Shown here: positions 1-9,040 of the stretch, in pieces
How the letters are laid out: every line of letters begins with the position of its first letter
Numbering within the stretch: position 1 is the stretch's first letter
Notes under the pieces: model-generated
Told to the model about the DNA's origin: nothing
Seen by the model: the letters and a program-made list of their open reading frames with translations, nothing else
The model's database searches: none
Assembly: GCA_020026435.1 (NCBI GenBank)
Contig: JAHHQK010000027.1
Span: 1 to 31,030, forward strand
Length of the DNA: 31,030 bases
Source: Alistipes sp.
Lineage (GTDB): Bacteria; Bacteroidota; Bacteroidia; Bacteroidales; Rikenellaceae
Direction of reading: 5' to 3'
Made by a program: the position numbers and the translations under genes

Positions 1-57
1 CCTCTTCCTCTTCCTCTTCCTCTTCCTCTTCCTCTTCCTCTTCCTCTTCCTCTTCCT
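1..57. repeat. Tandem CCTCTT hexanucleotide repeat, cut by the window edge
   Basis: Nine perfect copies of CCTCTT followed by CCT, starting at base 1, so the full array may be longer. In plus frame 3 it reads as alternating Ser codons (TCT TCC) and runs straight into a TGA at 57-59, so it could be the poly-Ser C-terminus of a plus-strand gene to the left. In the other two plus frames it gives Pro-Leu or Leu-Phe. On the minus strand one frame gives poly-Glu, but I see no credible gene entering from that side. Between the repeat and the hairpin at 247 (bases 58-246) I see nothing recognisable. Confidence 0.9.
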
Positions 58-246
58 GAGTGTCTTGATGCCTCTAAATTTCCAGCCGGACAACACCTTA
101 AAACCCCATTTGAGTTTTCGTATTTCCAGGTCTTAGCCTTCCTCTCCGCTTTCTTCTCCACTTGGCTTCCCACCCGTTTCCGCTTGTTTTTCTGCTACTG
201 CCCCGAATCTACTACACCCTCTATTCCCCGCCTTAGAAAAACGCCA

Positions 247-294
247 AACGGACACCCACCCCCATCCACTTGAGTGTGGGGGTGAGTGCCCGTT
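247..294 (-). terminator. Probable terminator of the korAB operon
   Basis: Eighteen-base arms at 247-264 and 277-294 pair at 16 of 18 positions around a 12-base loop. On the minus strand the hairpin lies about 55 bases past the korB stop and is followed by GCG and a short T run (TTTTTC). The fit is reasonable, though the T run starts a few bases after the stem. Confidence 0.65.
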
Positions 295-350
295 GGTTTG
301 TAAAAATCCCTTTCGGGGTAAAAATTTTCTGTTTTTAAGATCGGTACGTC

Positions 351-1382
351 CTATTCCACCTCCCAGGTGGCACCCGAACGGAGCAGGTCGTCGACGCTGT
401 GGATCGGACTCTTGGCGGCAACCTCTTCGAGCTGCTGCTCCACGGCCAGATCATAGACCGTTTCGTCCTCCACCGAGCGGATCACACCCAATGCTACCGG
501 ATAATCGGGATATTTCATGGCGGCGAGCATCATGTGGAGCGTCGTGTCGCGCTCGTGGGCATCGTGTACCAGTATATCGTCCAGCGTGTAGCCGTCCTGA
601 CCCACGGTCACCACCTTCAGCTTCATCTTCTCGAAGACCAGACCCTTGTCCTTGTTGGCACCGAAGAGCATCTTCTCGCCGTGACGCAGGGTGATCGTAT
701 GCTCGGCACGCGTAGCCTTGTCACCGGCATAGAGCGCATGAGTCTTGTCGTTGAAGATCACGCAGTTCTGCAACTCCTCGATCACGGCCATACCCTTGTG
801 CTTGGCCGCAGCGACCATACATTCCTTCGAGAGCTGTACCTCCATGTCGACCGAGCGCGCGAAGAACGTACCCTTGGCACCGATGACCAGCTCGCCGGGG
901 TTGAACGGTTTCTCGACCGTTCCGTAGGGCGAGGTTTTGGTGATCTTGCCGAGCTTCGAGGTGGGGGAGTACTGCCCTTTTGTCAGACCGTAGATCTCGT
1001 TGTTGAAGAGTATGACGTTGAGGTTCACGTTGCGGCGGATGGCGTGGATGAAGTGGTTTCCGCCGATGGCCAGCGAGTCGCCGTCACCGGTGGTGACCCA
1101 CACCGACAGACGCGGATTGGCCACTTTGACACCCGTGGCGATGGCATTGGCTCGGCCGTGGATGGTGTGGAATCCGAAGGTCTTCATGTAATAGATGAAG
1201 CGCGACGAGCAACCGATACCCGAGATGAACGTAAAGAGGTTGTGGGGGGTATCCGTGGCGTCTGCGATTTCGGGCAGGGCGCGTTGCACGGCGTTGAGGA
1301 TGGCGTGGTCACCGCATCCGGGGCACCAGCGCACCTCCTGGTCGCTTTTGAAATCCGTGGGGGTATATTTGAAATCTGCCAT
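351..1382 (-). CDS. korB: 2-oxoacid (2-oxoglutarate):ferredoxin oxidoreductase, beta subunit
   Basis: The thiamine-diphosphate-binding beta subunit of a two-subunit 2-oxoacid:ferredoxin oxidoreductase. With the alpha subunit it oxidatively decarboxylates a 2-oxoacid to an acyl-CoA while reducing ferredoxin in the cytoplasm. The 343-residue length is normal for the family. Near the N-terminus is WCPGCGDH (Cys20, Cys23), the start of the family core, followed by the GDGDSLAIGGNHFIHAIRRN stretch that matches the ThDP/Mg-binding GDGD segment, and then NNEIYGLTKGQYSPTS. It starts 4 bases after the korA stop, so the two are surely co-transcribed. 2-oxoglutarate is the usual substrate of this pair in Bacteroidota; that assignment is by family resemblance, and pyruvate or branched-chain 2-oxoacids cannot be excluded from sequence alone. 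Confidence 0.93.
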   Translation of the reverse strand: MADFKYTPTDFKSDQEVRWCPGCGDHAILNAVQRALPEIADATDTPHNLFTFISGIGCSSRFIYYMKTFGFHTIHGRANAIATGVKVANPRLSVWVTTGDGDSLAIGGNHFIHAIRRNVNLNVILFNNEIYGLTKGQYSPTSKLGKITKTSPYGTVEKPFNPGELVIGAKGTFFARSVDMEVQLSKECMVAAAKHKGMAVIEELQNCVIFNDKTHALYAGDKATRAEHTITLRHGEKMLFGANKDKGLVFEKMKLKVVTVGQDGYTLDDILVHDAHERDTTLHMMLAAMKYPDYPVALGVIRSVEDETVYDLAVEQQLEEVAAKSPIHSVDDLLRSGATWEVE

Positions 1383-1386
1383 AACT

Positions 1387-3234
1387 TTACTTCAATAAGG
1401 ATTCAAACTTTTGTTTCAATTCAACGATCGTGAAGGGTTGACCCTGGCACTTGTTATACTGCTCGTAGTGGAATTCCTGGAAACTCTGGCGCAGGTAATT
1501 GGCAAACTGGCCCTCGTTGAGCTCGCAGACGACGATCTTCTTGAACTTCGAGAAGATCTCGCGGACGCCTCTCGGCAGCGGGTTGATGTAGTTGAAGTGG
1601 CACAGCGACACGCTCTTGCCCTCTTTGCGCATCTCGGTGACGGCATTCTGGAGGTGTCCGCGGGTTCCGCCCCAGCCGACAACCAGCAGCTCGCCGCCCT
1701 CTTCGTCGCCGAATACCGTCTGCACGGGGATGTCCTCGGCGATCTTGGCCACCTTGGCGGCACGTGTGTCAACCATCAGCTGGTGGTTGGCCGGGTCGTG
1801 GGAGATGCTGCCCTTGACGGCGTCCTTCTCCAAACCGCCGATGCGGTGTTCCAGTCCCGTCTTGCCGGGGAAGGCCCATCCGCGGGCGAGGTTTTCGTTA
1901 CGCACATAGGGCATGAATCCGCCCTCGGGAGCCTTGTCCACGATCGGGGGCGTGATCCGGGGATAATCCTTCATCGAGGGGATGCGCCACGGCTCGGAAC
2001 CGTTGGCGATGAAACCGTCGGAGAGCAGGATGACGGGGGTCATGTGCTCCATGGCGATACGTCCGGCCTCGAAGGCGTAGTGGAAGCAGTCGCTGGGCGA
2101 CGATGCGGCGACGATGGCCACGGGGCACTCGCCGTTACGGCCGTAGAGGGCCTGTTGCAGGTCGCTCTGCTCGGTTTTTGTGGGCAGACCCGTCGAGGGG
2201 CCTCCACGCTGTACGTCGACGACCACCAGCGGCAGCTCGACCATCACGGCCAGACCCAGAGCCTCGCTCTTGAGCGAGAGACCCGGACCCGATGTGGAGG
2301 TGACGGCGAAGTTGCCGGCGAAGGCGGCACCGATGGCGGTACATACGCCCGCGATCTCGTCTTCGGCCTGTACGGTCTTCACACCCAGATCCTTGCGCTT
2401 GGCCAGCTCTTCGAGGATGACCGTTGCGGGGGTGATGGGATACGAACCGCAGAACAGCGGCAGGTTGGCCTTCTCGGCGGCGGCGCACAGACCCCATGCC
2501 GTGGCGACGTTACCGCTGATGGAGCGGTAGGTGCCCTTCTCGCGGGGAGCGGGGGCCACGGAGTAGGTGTTGGCGAATTGGTGGGTATTGGCGGCGTAAT
2601 CGTAGCCGGCCTTCAGGGCGAGCTTGTTGGCGGCGGCGATTTCGGGCTTTTTCTTCAGGAACTTGTTGTCGATATATCGGATGGCGTGCTCCTCGGGACG
2701 GTCGAACATCCAGAAGCAGATGCCCAGGGCGAACATATTCTTGCATTTTACCACCGATTTGTTGTCCAGGCCCGTATCCTTCAGGGCTTCGCGCGTGAGC
2801 GACGTGATATCGGGGACGATGACGTTGTACTCATCGAGTTTGAGTTCGGCCAGCGGGTCGAGGGTTTGGAATCCTGCGCGTTTGAGGTGTTCTTCGGTCA
2901 CCGAGTCGCCGTCGAGGATGACGGTGGCGCCTGCCTTGAGCCATTTGCGGTTGGCCTTGAGTGCGGCGGGGTTCATGGCCACCAGCACGTCGCAGTAGTC
3001 ACCCGGGTTCAACTCGCGATGATCTCCAAAGTGTACTTGGAATCCGGAGACTCCGGCGACAGTACCCTGCGGGGCACGGATTTCGGCGGGGTAGTCGGGG
3101 AAAGTCGAGGTTCCGTTACCGACAAGAGCCGATGTGTCGGAGAAAAGTGTTCCGGTGAGTTGCATACCGTCTCCCGAGTCTCCGGAGAATCGGATCACAA
3201 CATCCTGCAACTCTTTCACAGAATTTTTTTCCAT
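1387..3234 (-). CDS. korA: 2-oxoacid (2-oxoglutarate):ferredoxin oxidoreductase, alpha subunit (gamma-alpha fusion)
   Basis: The alpha subunit partner of KorB, 615 residues, with the usual fused order. An N-terminal gamma domain (about residues 10-190) opens with VIRFSGDSGDGMQLTG and contains the FPDYPAEIRAPQGT segment. The pyrimidine-binding domain follows from about 240, with GSYPITPAT, QAEDEIAGVCTAIGAAFAG and TSTSGPGLSLKSEALGLA, and then a C-terminal transketolase-like domain (VVGWGGTRGHLQ). The cytoplasmic complex links 2-oxoacid oxidation to ferredoxin reduction, a common anaerobic route to succinyl-CoA. It is the first gene of the korAB operon, and a near-ideal Bacteroidota promoter lies 42-74 bases upstream. 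Nothing looks broken. The exact substrate is inferred from family resemblance. Confidence 0.93.
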   Translation of the reverse strand: MEKNSVKELQDVVIRFSGDSGDGMQLTGTLFSDTSALVGNGTSTFPDYPAEIRAPQGTVAGVSGFQVHFGDHRELNPGDYCDVLVAMNPAALKANRKWLKAGATVILDGDSVTEEHLKRAGFQTLDPLAELKLDEYNVIVPDITSLTREALKDTGLDNKSVVKCKNMFALGICFWMFDRPEEHAIRYIDNKFLKKKPEIAAANKLALKAGYDYAANTHQFANTYSVAPAPREKGTYRSISGNVATAWGLCAAAEKANLPLFCGSYPITPATVILEELAKRKDLGVKTVQAEDEIAGVCTAIGAAFAGNFAVTSTSGPGLSLKSEALGLAVMVELPLVVVDVQRGGPSTGLPTKTEQSDLQQALYGRNGECPVAIVAASSPSDCFHYAFEAGRIAMEHMTPVILLSDGFIANGSEPWRIPSMKDYPRITPPIVDKAPEGGFMPYVRNENLARGWAFPGKTGLEHRIGGLEKDAVKGSISHDPANHQLMVDTRAAKVAKIAEDIPVQTVFGDEEGGELLVVGWGGTRGHLQNAVTEMRKEGKSVSLCHFNYINPLPRGVREIFSKFKKIVVCELNEGQFANYLRQSFQEFHYEQYNKCQGQPFTIVELKQKFESLLK

Positions 3235-3275
3235 AAGTATCGAGGTTTAATGAGTAATTTTGGTTAAAGCCTATA

Positions 3276-3308
3276 CAAATATAAACATTAATTAATGAAT
3301 AAAACAAA
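3276..3308 (-). promoter_or_regulatory. Bacteroidota-type promoter for korAB
   Basis: On the minus strand a TTTG (-33) at 3305-3308 is followed after 21 bases by TATATTTG (-7, consensus TAnnTTTG) at 3276-3283. The korA ATG is about 42 bases downstream of the -7 box. Sequence, spacing and position all fit the known sigma-ABfr consensus. Confidence 0.75.
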
Positions 3309-3380
3309 TATTTTGGTTTGTTTTAACAAAATGATGCTCCCGGGGGTTGTCTGCCTGCGAATTGTAAGTTGCGAAAACAT

Positions 3381-3418
3381 AAAAAGAGCGGGACGATTTG
3401 CGTCGTCCCGCTCTTTTT
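3381..3418 (-). terminator. Terminator of the PL12-PL12-PL13 operon
   Basis: A perfect 16-bp stem, arms at 3381-3396 and 3403-3418, with a 6-base loop. It is GC-rich in the middle and ends in five A/T pairs, so it can work in both directions. It lies about 60 bases past the heparin lyase I stop on the minus strand and upstream of the korA promoter, so it insulates the two operons. Confidence 0.88.
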
Positions 3419-3475
3419 ATTAAAATATTTAAAATAAAATCGACCTTTTCCTGCGATTTTATCTTTTCGGAGGAT

Positions 3476-4645
3476 CTACTTGCGCTCCACCTGCTCGTAA
3501 TCGGCCAGGTTGTAGCTTACGGGAGCGGTGCTGCCGCCCACACGGTAGATTCCGTATTTGAAGTAGTAGCCGTCCTTGTCGTTACGTCCGATCTCGATCG
3601 GTTCGTTGTTGACGATGTGGCGGTCGATCTGCTTGGTGCGGCCCTTGCGGTCCTGCTGCTCGTAGGACATCTTCACATCGAGACGACCGTTCTCCACGAC
3701 CTTCTGGCTCTCGCCGCTGTACTTCGTCCAGTCGATCTCGACGGTGAAGCGGATCCAGCAATCCTTCGGGAACTCCTCGAAGGGTTCGCGGTAGGCGATC
3801 GTCGATGTCTTGAACTCCGACGATACGGATTCCATGCATCCGGTCTTGGCGGCGCTGGCGTTGCAGCGGTCGGTCTTGTCGGAGAACCAGCGGCGGTCGG
3901 AGTTGGCCTTGATGTAGAACCATCCGCCCGAGAATCCGAAGGCCAGGGGCGGGTATCCGCCCTGCTCGACCTTCCATCCGGTGGGTTTTCCGGCCTTGAT
4001 GCGCTTCTTGCCCTCCTTGGTGGTGGTTTCGATGCGCTCGAAGGCGGTGTCCTTCTTGATGATCACGGTGTCAGCCATGCTGAGGAACTCCTCGATCGGC
4101 AGACGCTTCACCTCACCCGTAGGCGTGGTGACCAGCGTGCGGTCGGGCATTCCGTGCCACTGGGCGAAGATCGTCGATACTTCCCGATTGAGGGTCGAGG
4201 GGATGTAGACGGCGAACGTGTAGGTCCACTTCGTGGCCTGGGGGCAGATGCCCTTGCCGTGGTGATAGACGGTCTTGATGCGCTGTGCGGCCTCGTAGTC
4301 TTTCGACGATACGCCCTCGAAATCCTGAGCCGTGGCGTAGCAGAACGAGAACTCGGCGCGGCCCTTGGTCTCACCGGGGGCGTAACCCTGGAGGGTGTTG
4401 TCATTGCGGCCCAGGGTGAAGCGCACCGAAGGCTGACCCTTGTAGGGACGGGTGTAGTCGCGCAGGATGGCCTGCTTCTTGTTGGTGCCGACAGCCACCC
4501 AGCGGCCGTCGATCACCTGATCCATGCGGGCCGAGTCGGCCTGTACGTTGACGCGTGCGGTGATCGGCACAAGTCCTTCTTCCTGGGCCGAAGCCGTGGC
4601 CGAGATGCCGAGGGCGGCCAGGAGAGTCAAACAGATAGATTTCAT
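3476..4645 (-). CDS. Heparin lyase I, PL13
   Basis: A polysaccharide lyase that cleaves heparin by beta-elimination at highly sulfated sites. The 389 residues match the usual length and align throughout with my recollection of Pedobacter heparinus heparinase I: YRVNVQADSA-like start (here ARVNVQADSA, Gln35), WVAVGTNK, GYAPGETKGRAE, KTVYHHGKGIC, FAQWHGMPDRTL (His164 in the catalytic-site QWHG), GWKVEQGGYPPLAFGFSGG, SSEFKTSTIAY, CWIRFTVEIDWTKY and GRNDKDGYYFKYGIYRVG with the late Lys/Tyr pair. Residues 1-20 form a Sec signal peptide ending ATASA, so it acts in the periplasm or at the surface. It is the last gene of the minus-strand lyase operon, 18 bases after the second PL12 gene and followed by a strong terminator. 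No key motif is missing. Confidence 0.93.
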   Translation of the reverse strand: MKSICLTLLAALGISATASAQEEGLVPITARVNVQADSARMDQVIDGRWVAVGTNKKQAILRDYTRPYKGQPSVRFTLGRNDNTLQGYAPGETKGRAEFSFCYATAQDFEGVSSKDYEAAQRIKTVYHHGKGICPQATKWTYTFAVYIPSTLNREVSTIFAQWHGMPDRTLVTTPTGEVKRLPIEEFLSMADTVIIKKDTAFERIETTTKEGKKRIKAGKPTGWKVEQGGYPPLAFGFSGGWFYIKANSDRRWFSDKTDRCNASAAKTGCMESVSSEFKTSTIAYREPFEEFPKDCWIRFTVEIDWTKYSGESQKVVENGRLDVKMSYEQQDRKGRTKQIDRHIVNNEPIEIGRNDKDGYYFKYGIYRVGGSTAPVSYNLADYEQVERK

Positions 4646-4663
4646 AGATGTGTTTCTCTATAT

Positions 4664-6676
4664 TTATTTAAGTTCGTAGCCCAGTTCGTAAACTTTGGCA
4701 CCCACTCTTATGGCGAACGAGAGTTTGTCGCTCATGGCATTCTCTTTCGAGACGATGGCGATCGAGCCGTTGTGCTCCTGATCGGTGGGGGTGATCACCG
4801 TGATGAAGATCATCTCCTCACCGGCCGTCTTGTCGGCCTCGACCACATAGGCCGGACGCTCCTCGCGCTTGCGGTAGTGGGTCGAAACCCAACCTTCCTC
4901 CATGGCGATGCGGGCCGGGCGGTTGCAGGAGGTCTTGATGCGGATGTTGTTGCCGTCCTGGAAGAGGGTCGAGAGCGTTCCGTCCTTCGAGAAGTTGATC
5001 TGCGAGGGGCAGAGGTTGAAGTGTACGCCCACCTTGCCGGCAGCCTCGCCGCAGACTTGGTCGGCGATGATCAGCACGCCGTCGCCGGGGAAGAACATCG
5101 AACGGCGGTGCGTCATGCCCTCATACGAGGGGTTCTCCGTGACGAGGATCGTCATCTTCTCGTTGTCGTCCCAAAGCAGGAGTTTCGAGTCGGTTTTCTC
5201 CAGATCCTTGTTGTCGAGCGTCACGGTGTTGTGGACGCGGGTCTGGCGGAACCAGTTGCGGAGCTTCATCACCTCCGAGTCGCCGCCATAGACATAGCAG
5301 CCCGAATCGGGGAAGAAGTTGCGGCCCTTGTGCCAGTAGTCGAAGGTACCGTTGTCGGGCTGGTTGTGCCAGAAGGCCGGAGGACCTGCCTTGACGATGG
5401 TGACGGTGGCCTGCTTGTCCCAACCCGTACGCAGGACGTAGTATCCCGAGGTCTTGAAGGCGCGCGAGGTGTAGGGCGGCATCACACCCTTTTTGCCCGA
5501 GGTGGCGAACCAGGGCAACTGTTCGTTGTCCTTGAAGAAGTGGCTCCACTGGCGGAACTGACGCGTCAGCGAGCTTTTGTCATGGGCCTTGGTGTCACCG
5601 AACATGGGGTTCTCGTAGTCGGGGAAGAGGAGGTTGTAGGTGATTACGGCCATCTTCTCCACGGTCTCGATGTAGCTTTGGGGAAACTCCTGCTCCATGT
5701 TGTTGGCGCGGGCCATGCGCAGGGCCTTGAGGAAGATGTCGATCGAGGCGGCGTGGTAGCCGAAGTCCAGCTCGAACTGCATACCGTCGTCATAGACCTG
5801 TACGCCGATCTCGCGGTTGAGGATCTCGATACCGGTCTTGCGCCAGTTCTCGGACTCCTTGAATTCGGGGAAGTAGATTCCGGCAAAGATCATGCGCTGG
5901 GCCTCGAAGAGCAGGTGGTTGCCCTGCTTCGAGAAGTGGTGCATGACGAAGTCGGCGTGCTGGTGGAACATTCTGAGGAAGAGGTTCAGGAAGTTGGCCG
6001 AGAAACGTGACGATTGGATCGTGAGGGCAAACTCCGAGAGCTGGTCCTGCAGACGGCGGGCAGCCTCCATCGGGCGCCATGCGAAACGGATGTTCTCCTT
6101 TTCGGCCTTGATCTCCTCTTCGGAGGCTCCGGCGGCCTGGAGACGCTCCACACCGTCGAGCGGGTTCTTGATGATCCAGTCGGTGTACTGCTCGATCCAG
6201 GCGTCGATGTACTTGGGATCGCGCGTGATGTAGTAGGCCTTGGTCAGGGGAATGAACCAGTAGTGGCGGTGGAGCTGCCAGCGCAGCTCGTTGTCCTTGA
6301 CGGGCCAGTAGCGCCAGTCGATGTCGTCGCCGTAGAAGTACGACGGCTGGTAGCCCTTGTGGGCGTAGAATTTGTGTTCCAGCGACTCGTCAGCCCAACG
6401 CTGTTCGTCTTTCTTGATGGTGACCTTGTCCAGGTTGACGTCGGTCAGCGTGATGCCTTTGCGCGAGCGGAAATACTTCAGCAGGGCTTTGTCGGCAGCC
6501 TTGAAATCGCCTTTGTTGCAGGCTTTCTTCACATCCTCCAGTCCGGGACGTTCCAGGTCGATCAGCTCGTAGAGGGCTTGGGGCTCGCCGACGATGTGGC
6601 TCGACTTCTTGGGTGCGGCCGTTCCTATGGCCACACCAAGGAGTACGACGGCAAGGGTCAAAAAGATTTTCTTCAT
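4664..6676 (-). CDS. Heparan-sulfate lyase (heparinase III type), PL12, copy A
   Basis: A PL12 lyase expected to act on the low-sulfated parts of heparan sulfate. The 670-residue protein has a Sec signal peptide (about residues 1-20), an N-terminal alpha/alpha toroid (about 30-380) and a C-terminal beta-sandwich. Catalytic landmarks are present: Asn253 in KQGNHLLFEAQR, Tyr307 in DFGYHAASID, and the His-containing FWHNQPDNGTFDYWHKGRNFFPDSG region with its FFPDSG end. Asn to Tyr spacing is 54, the same as the Asn240/Tyr294 pair I recall for Pedobacter HepIII. It is the middle gene of the lyase operon, 22 bases after copy B and 18 bases before PL13. Length and layout resemble the shorter of the two PL12 types in Bacteroides thetaiotaomicron (BT4657-like; from memory). 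Confidence 0.93.
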   Translation of the reverse strand: MKKIFLTLAVVLLGVAIGTAAPKKSSHIVGEPQALYELIDLERPGLEDVKKACNKGDFKAADKALLKYFRSRKGITLTDVNLDKVTIKKDEQRWADESLEHKFYAHKGYQPSYFYGDDIDWRYWPVKDNELRWQLHRHYWFIPLTKAYYITRDPKYIDAWIEQYTDWIIKNPLDGVERLQAAGASEEEIKAEKENIRFAWRPMEAARRLQDQLSEFALTIQSSRFSANFLNLFLRMFHQHADFVMHHFSKQGNHLLFEAQRMIFAGIYFPEFKESENWRKTGIEILNREIGVQVYDDGMQFELDFGYHAASIDIFLKALRMARANNMEQEFPQSYIETVEKMAVITYNLLFPDYENPMFGDTKAHDKSSLTRQFRQWSHFFKDNEQLPWFATSGKKGVMPPYTSRAFKTSGYYVLRTGWDKQATVTIVKAGPPAFWHNQPDNGTFDYWHKGRNFFPDSGCYVYGGDSEVMKLRNWFRQTRVHNTVTLDNKDLEKTDSKLLLWDDNEKMTILVTENPSYEGMTHRRSMFFPGDGVLIIADQVCGEAAGKVGVHFNLCPSQINFSKDGTLSTLFQDGNNIRIKTSCNRPARIAMEEGWVSTHYRKREERPAYVVEADKTAGEEMIFITVITPTDQEHNGSIAIVSKENAMSDKLSFAIRVGAKVYELGYELK

Positions 6677-6698
6677 CGTGTTGACAATTATTTTGAGT

Positions 6699-8786
6699 TT
6701 AATATTTCAGATCGTATTTCCGGCCGTTGACCTTCACCCTTACATCGCCGTTCTTGGCGACCTTGGCCGAGATCTTCTCCGATCCCGAGGCCGAGGGGAT
6801 GATCACCGTGACAAAACGCACGGGGGTGTCATCCTGTTTCGATACCGTGAACGTGTAGCTGGGGCGAGCTTCGCGGTGGCGGTAGGTGCGTGATACCCAT
6901 CCGTCCCAACGCTTCATCGAGACCTTGGGGGCGAATACCTGCATCAGCAGATTGTTGCCGTCGTCGAAACGTGTGGCCACGCGGCACCGGTCGGCATCCT
7001 CCGCAGGGTCGGACTCCACGAGGTGGTAGTTCAGCTCCACATTGCCGAGGGCCTTGCCCTCGGCCTCGTCGAGCAGGACGTAGAACTTGCGGTCGACGAA
7101 CCACACCGTGCGGCGGTGCGTGAGGCTGTCGTAGCCGGGGGTCTCGACCGTCACGCGGTCGAAGTCCTCCTCGCTCTGCCACTTCACGTTGCGGGAACTC
7201 GTGTGTTGGAGGTTGCGGCCGTCGAGGGTCATGGTGTTGTGCATACGGGTCTCGCGGAACAGGTTGCGGAGCTTCATCACCTCCTTGTCGCCGCCGTAGA
7301 CGAAGCTGCCCGAGTCGGGGAAGAAGTTGCGGCCGCGGGACCACAGTTCAAAGGTGCCGTTGTCGGGCTGGCAGTGCCAGAAGGCCTTGGGGCCGGCCTT
7401 GAGGACCATGACCGTCGATTCCATGTCCCAGCCGTTGCGCAGGGTGTAGAATCCCGAGGTGAGGAAGGCACGCGAGAGGTAGTCGGGGCATTCCGAGGTC
7501 TGGTCCGAGGAGTAGTAGCGGATCAGACGGTTCTCGGGGTAGACCTCCTCCCAGACCTTGAAGTCGGGACCGAGGGTTTCGCGCGTGTGCAGCTTGGCGT
7601 CGCTGAACATCGGCATCGTGTAGTCGGGGAACATATAGTTGGCGTGGATCTCGATCATGCGCTCCACCGTTTGGAGGTACTCCTCGGGGAAGTCGCCGCG
7701 GTAGCCGTTGGCGACCATCAGGCGCAGGGCCTTGTAGAAGATGTTGATTGACTCCCAGTGGTAGTGGGGGTCCAGCTCATACTGCATACCGTCGGCGTAG
7801 ACCTGCTTCTGGATCTCGCGGTTGAGGATCTCGACACCGGTCTTGCGCCACGAGGCGGCGTCCTTGAACTCGGGGAAGAACACTCCGGCGAAGATCAGAC
7901 GCTGGGCCTGGAACAGGAGGTGGTTGCCCGAGGGGGAGAAATGGCGGGTGATGTGCTGGGCGTGACGGTGGTAGTTGTCCAGGAAACGCGCCAGGAAGTA
8001 GCCGTCGAACGAGGGTGAGGGCAGGAAGTAGAGGAACTGGTGGATCTGGAACTCCAGACGGTCGCTCACCTCCAGCGGACGCCATGCGAAGTAGACATTG
8101 TCGGCGTGGGTCCAGTCCTTGGCCTCGGCGGGGTCGTACTTGGTCAGCGGGTTCTTCTTGATCCAGTCCAGATATTCCTGGCTCCACTCGCGGGCGTACT
8201 TCTCGTCACCCGACAGACGGTAGGCCTTGCCCATCGGCACCCACCATTTGGTGCGGTGCAGCTGCCAGCGCAGCTCGTTGTCCTTGACGGGCCAGTACTC
8301 CCAGTCGATGTCGTCGCCGTAGAAGTAGGAGGGTTGGTAGCCCACGTGGACGAAAAACTGGTGGCGCAGGGCCTCGTCGGCCCAACGCTGCTCGTCGGGC
8401 GTTATTAATATATGTGTAAGGTCGACATCGGGGAAGACCACGCCGTTGCGTGTGCGGTAATACTCCACGAGTGCTTCCGTGGCGGCGGCCGTGCGCTCCA
8501 ACTGGGTCTCTTCGGTCTGGAGACGGACCATCTCCTGCGAGGAGTTCAGCATCTGGGCCAGGCTCTTTTTGGGCTGGGTGCCCTCATGCAGGATGCGGGC
8601 CACGCGCTCCAGTCCGGGGCGGTCCAGGTCGATCAGATCGAAGGGGTCGAAAACGTGTTTGGGGATGGTGCGGACCTGTACGGCCTCACCATCTTTCGGG
8701 GTGTACTGACGGTCGGTGTTTTGAGCCCGGAGCGAGATGCCGGGAAGGGTTACGATGAGTAGGGTAAAGAGTAATTTTATACGCAT
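6699..8786 (-). CDS. Heparan-sulfate lyase (heparinase II/III type), PL12, copy B
   Basis: A second PL12 lyase, 695 residues, first gene of the minus-strand lyase operon. It has a signal peptide (about 1-21, ending SLRA). The toroid includes the same YQPSYFYGDDIDW segment as copy A, Asn288 in PSGNHLLFQAQR and Tyr342 in DPHYHWESIN (again 54 apart), then FWHCQPDNGTFELWSRGRNFFPDSG. It differs from copy A mainly in the N-terminal region, where about 30 extra residues (GTQPKKSLAQMLNSSQEMVR and onwards) precede the EYYRTRNG segment. That longer form resembles BT4662 of B. thetaiotaomicron (from memory). The paralogues probably differ in sulfation preference or cell location; this is inference. The 5' leader after the likely promoter is about 85 bases. 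Confidence 0.92.
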   Translation of the reverse strand: MRIKLLFTLLIVTLPGISLRAQNTDRQYTPKDGEAVQVRTIPKHVFDPFDLIDLDRPGLERVARILHEGTQPKKSLAQMLNSSQEMVRLQTEETQLERTAAATEALVEYYRTRNGVVFPDVDLTHILITPDEQRWADEALRHQFFVHVGYQPSYFYGDDIDWEYWPVKDNELRWQLHRTKWWVPMGKAYRLSGDEKYAREWSQEYLDWIKKNPLTKYDPAEAKDWTHADNVYFAWRPLEVSDRLEFQIHQFLYFLPSPSFDGYFLARFLDNYHRHAQHITRHFSPSGNHLLFQAQRLIFAGVFFPEFKDAASWRKTGVEILNREIQKQVYADGMQYELDPHYHWESINIFYKALRLMVANGYRGDFPEEYLQTVERMIEIHANYMFPDYTMPMFSDAKLHTRETLGPDFKVWEEVYPENRLIRYYSSDQTSECPDYLSRAFLTSGFYTLRNGWDMESTVMVLKAGPKAFWHCQPDNGTFELWSRGRNFFPDSGSFVYGGDKEVMKLRNLFRETRMHNTMTLDGRNLQHTSSRNVKWQSEEDFDRVTVETPGYDSLTHRRTVWFVDRKFYVLLDEAEGKALGNVELNYHLVESDPAEDADRCRVATRFDDGNNLLMQVFAPKVSMKRWDGWVSRTYRHREARPSYTFTVSKQDDTPVRFVTVIIPSASGSEKISAKVAKNGDVRVKVNGRKYDLKY

Positions 8787-8877
8787 ATTTCAGTAGTTTT
8801 TTTCGGTTGGGATCCGTGCTCGGTGCATTGTCCGATCTGGAGGGGCGGATGAACTGTTCAGGCCTAATTTCACGTTA

Positions 8878-8885
8878 CAAAGATA
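8878..8885 (-). promoter_or_regulatory. -7 box of the lyase operon
   Basis: CAAAGATA on the plus strand, which is TATCTTTG on the minus strand, a full match to TAnnTTTG. It lies 91 bases upstream of the PL12 copy B start. No TTTG is visible about 20 bases further upstream, so activation by the linked regulator is plausible. Confidence 0.55.
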
Positions 8886-9040
8886 CTAAAAACGCGCATT
8901 GCAGGCTTTAAATAATGCCTAAAGTTTGGTTAATATTATATAAGTGAATCTTAAATTTGTGCAGTCGAATGTCGATTTTGTAGAATCGGGGCTTATGAAG
9001 GGCCGTGAGGGAGTGTTGTAAAACAAATTTAAAATCCGTT

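Noticed and set aside
1411..3267. A long open frame (618 codons) on the plus strand opposite korA
   Set aside because: It mirrors a clear korA gene with conserved motifs. GC-rich codon use leaves few stops on the opposite strand, and the protein has no recognisable domain.
3398..6010. An 870-codon open frame on the plus strand opposite the PL13 and PL12 genes
   Set aside because: It is antisense to two well-conserved lyase genes, spans their junction and the operon terminator, and is rich in His/Val/Leu as expected for a shadow frame.
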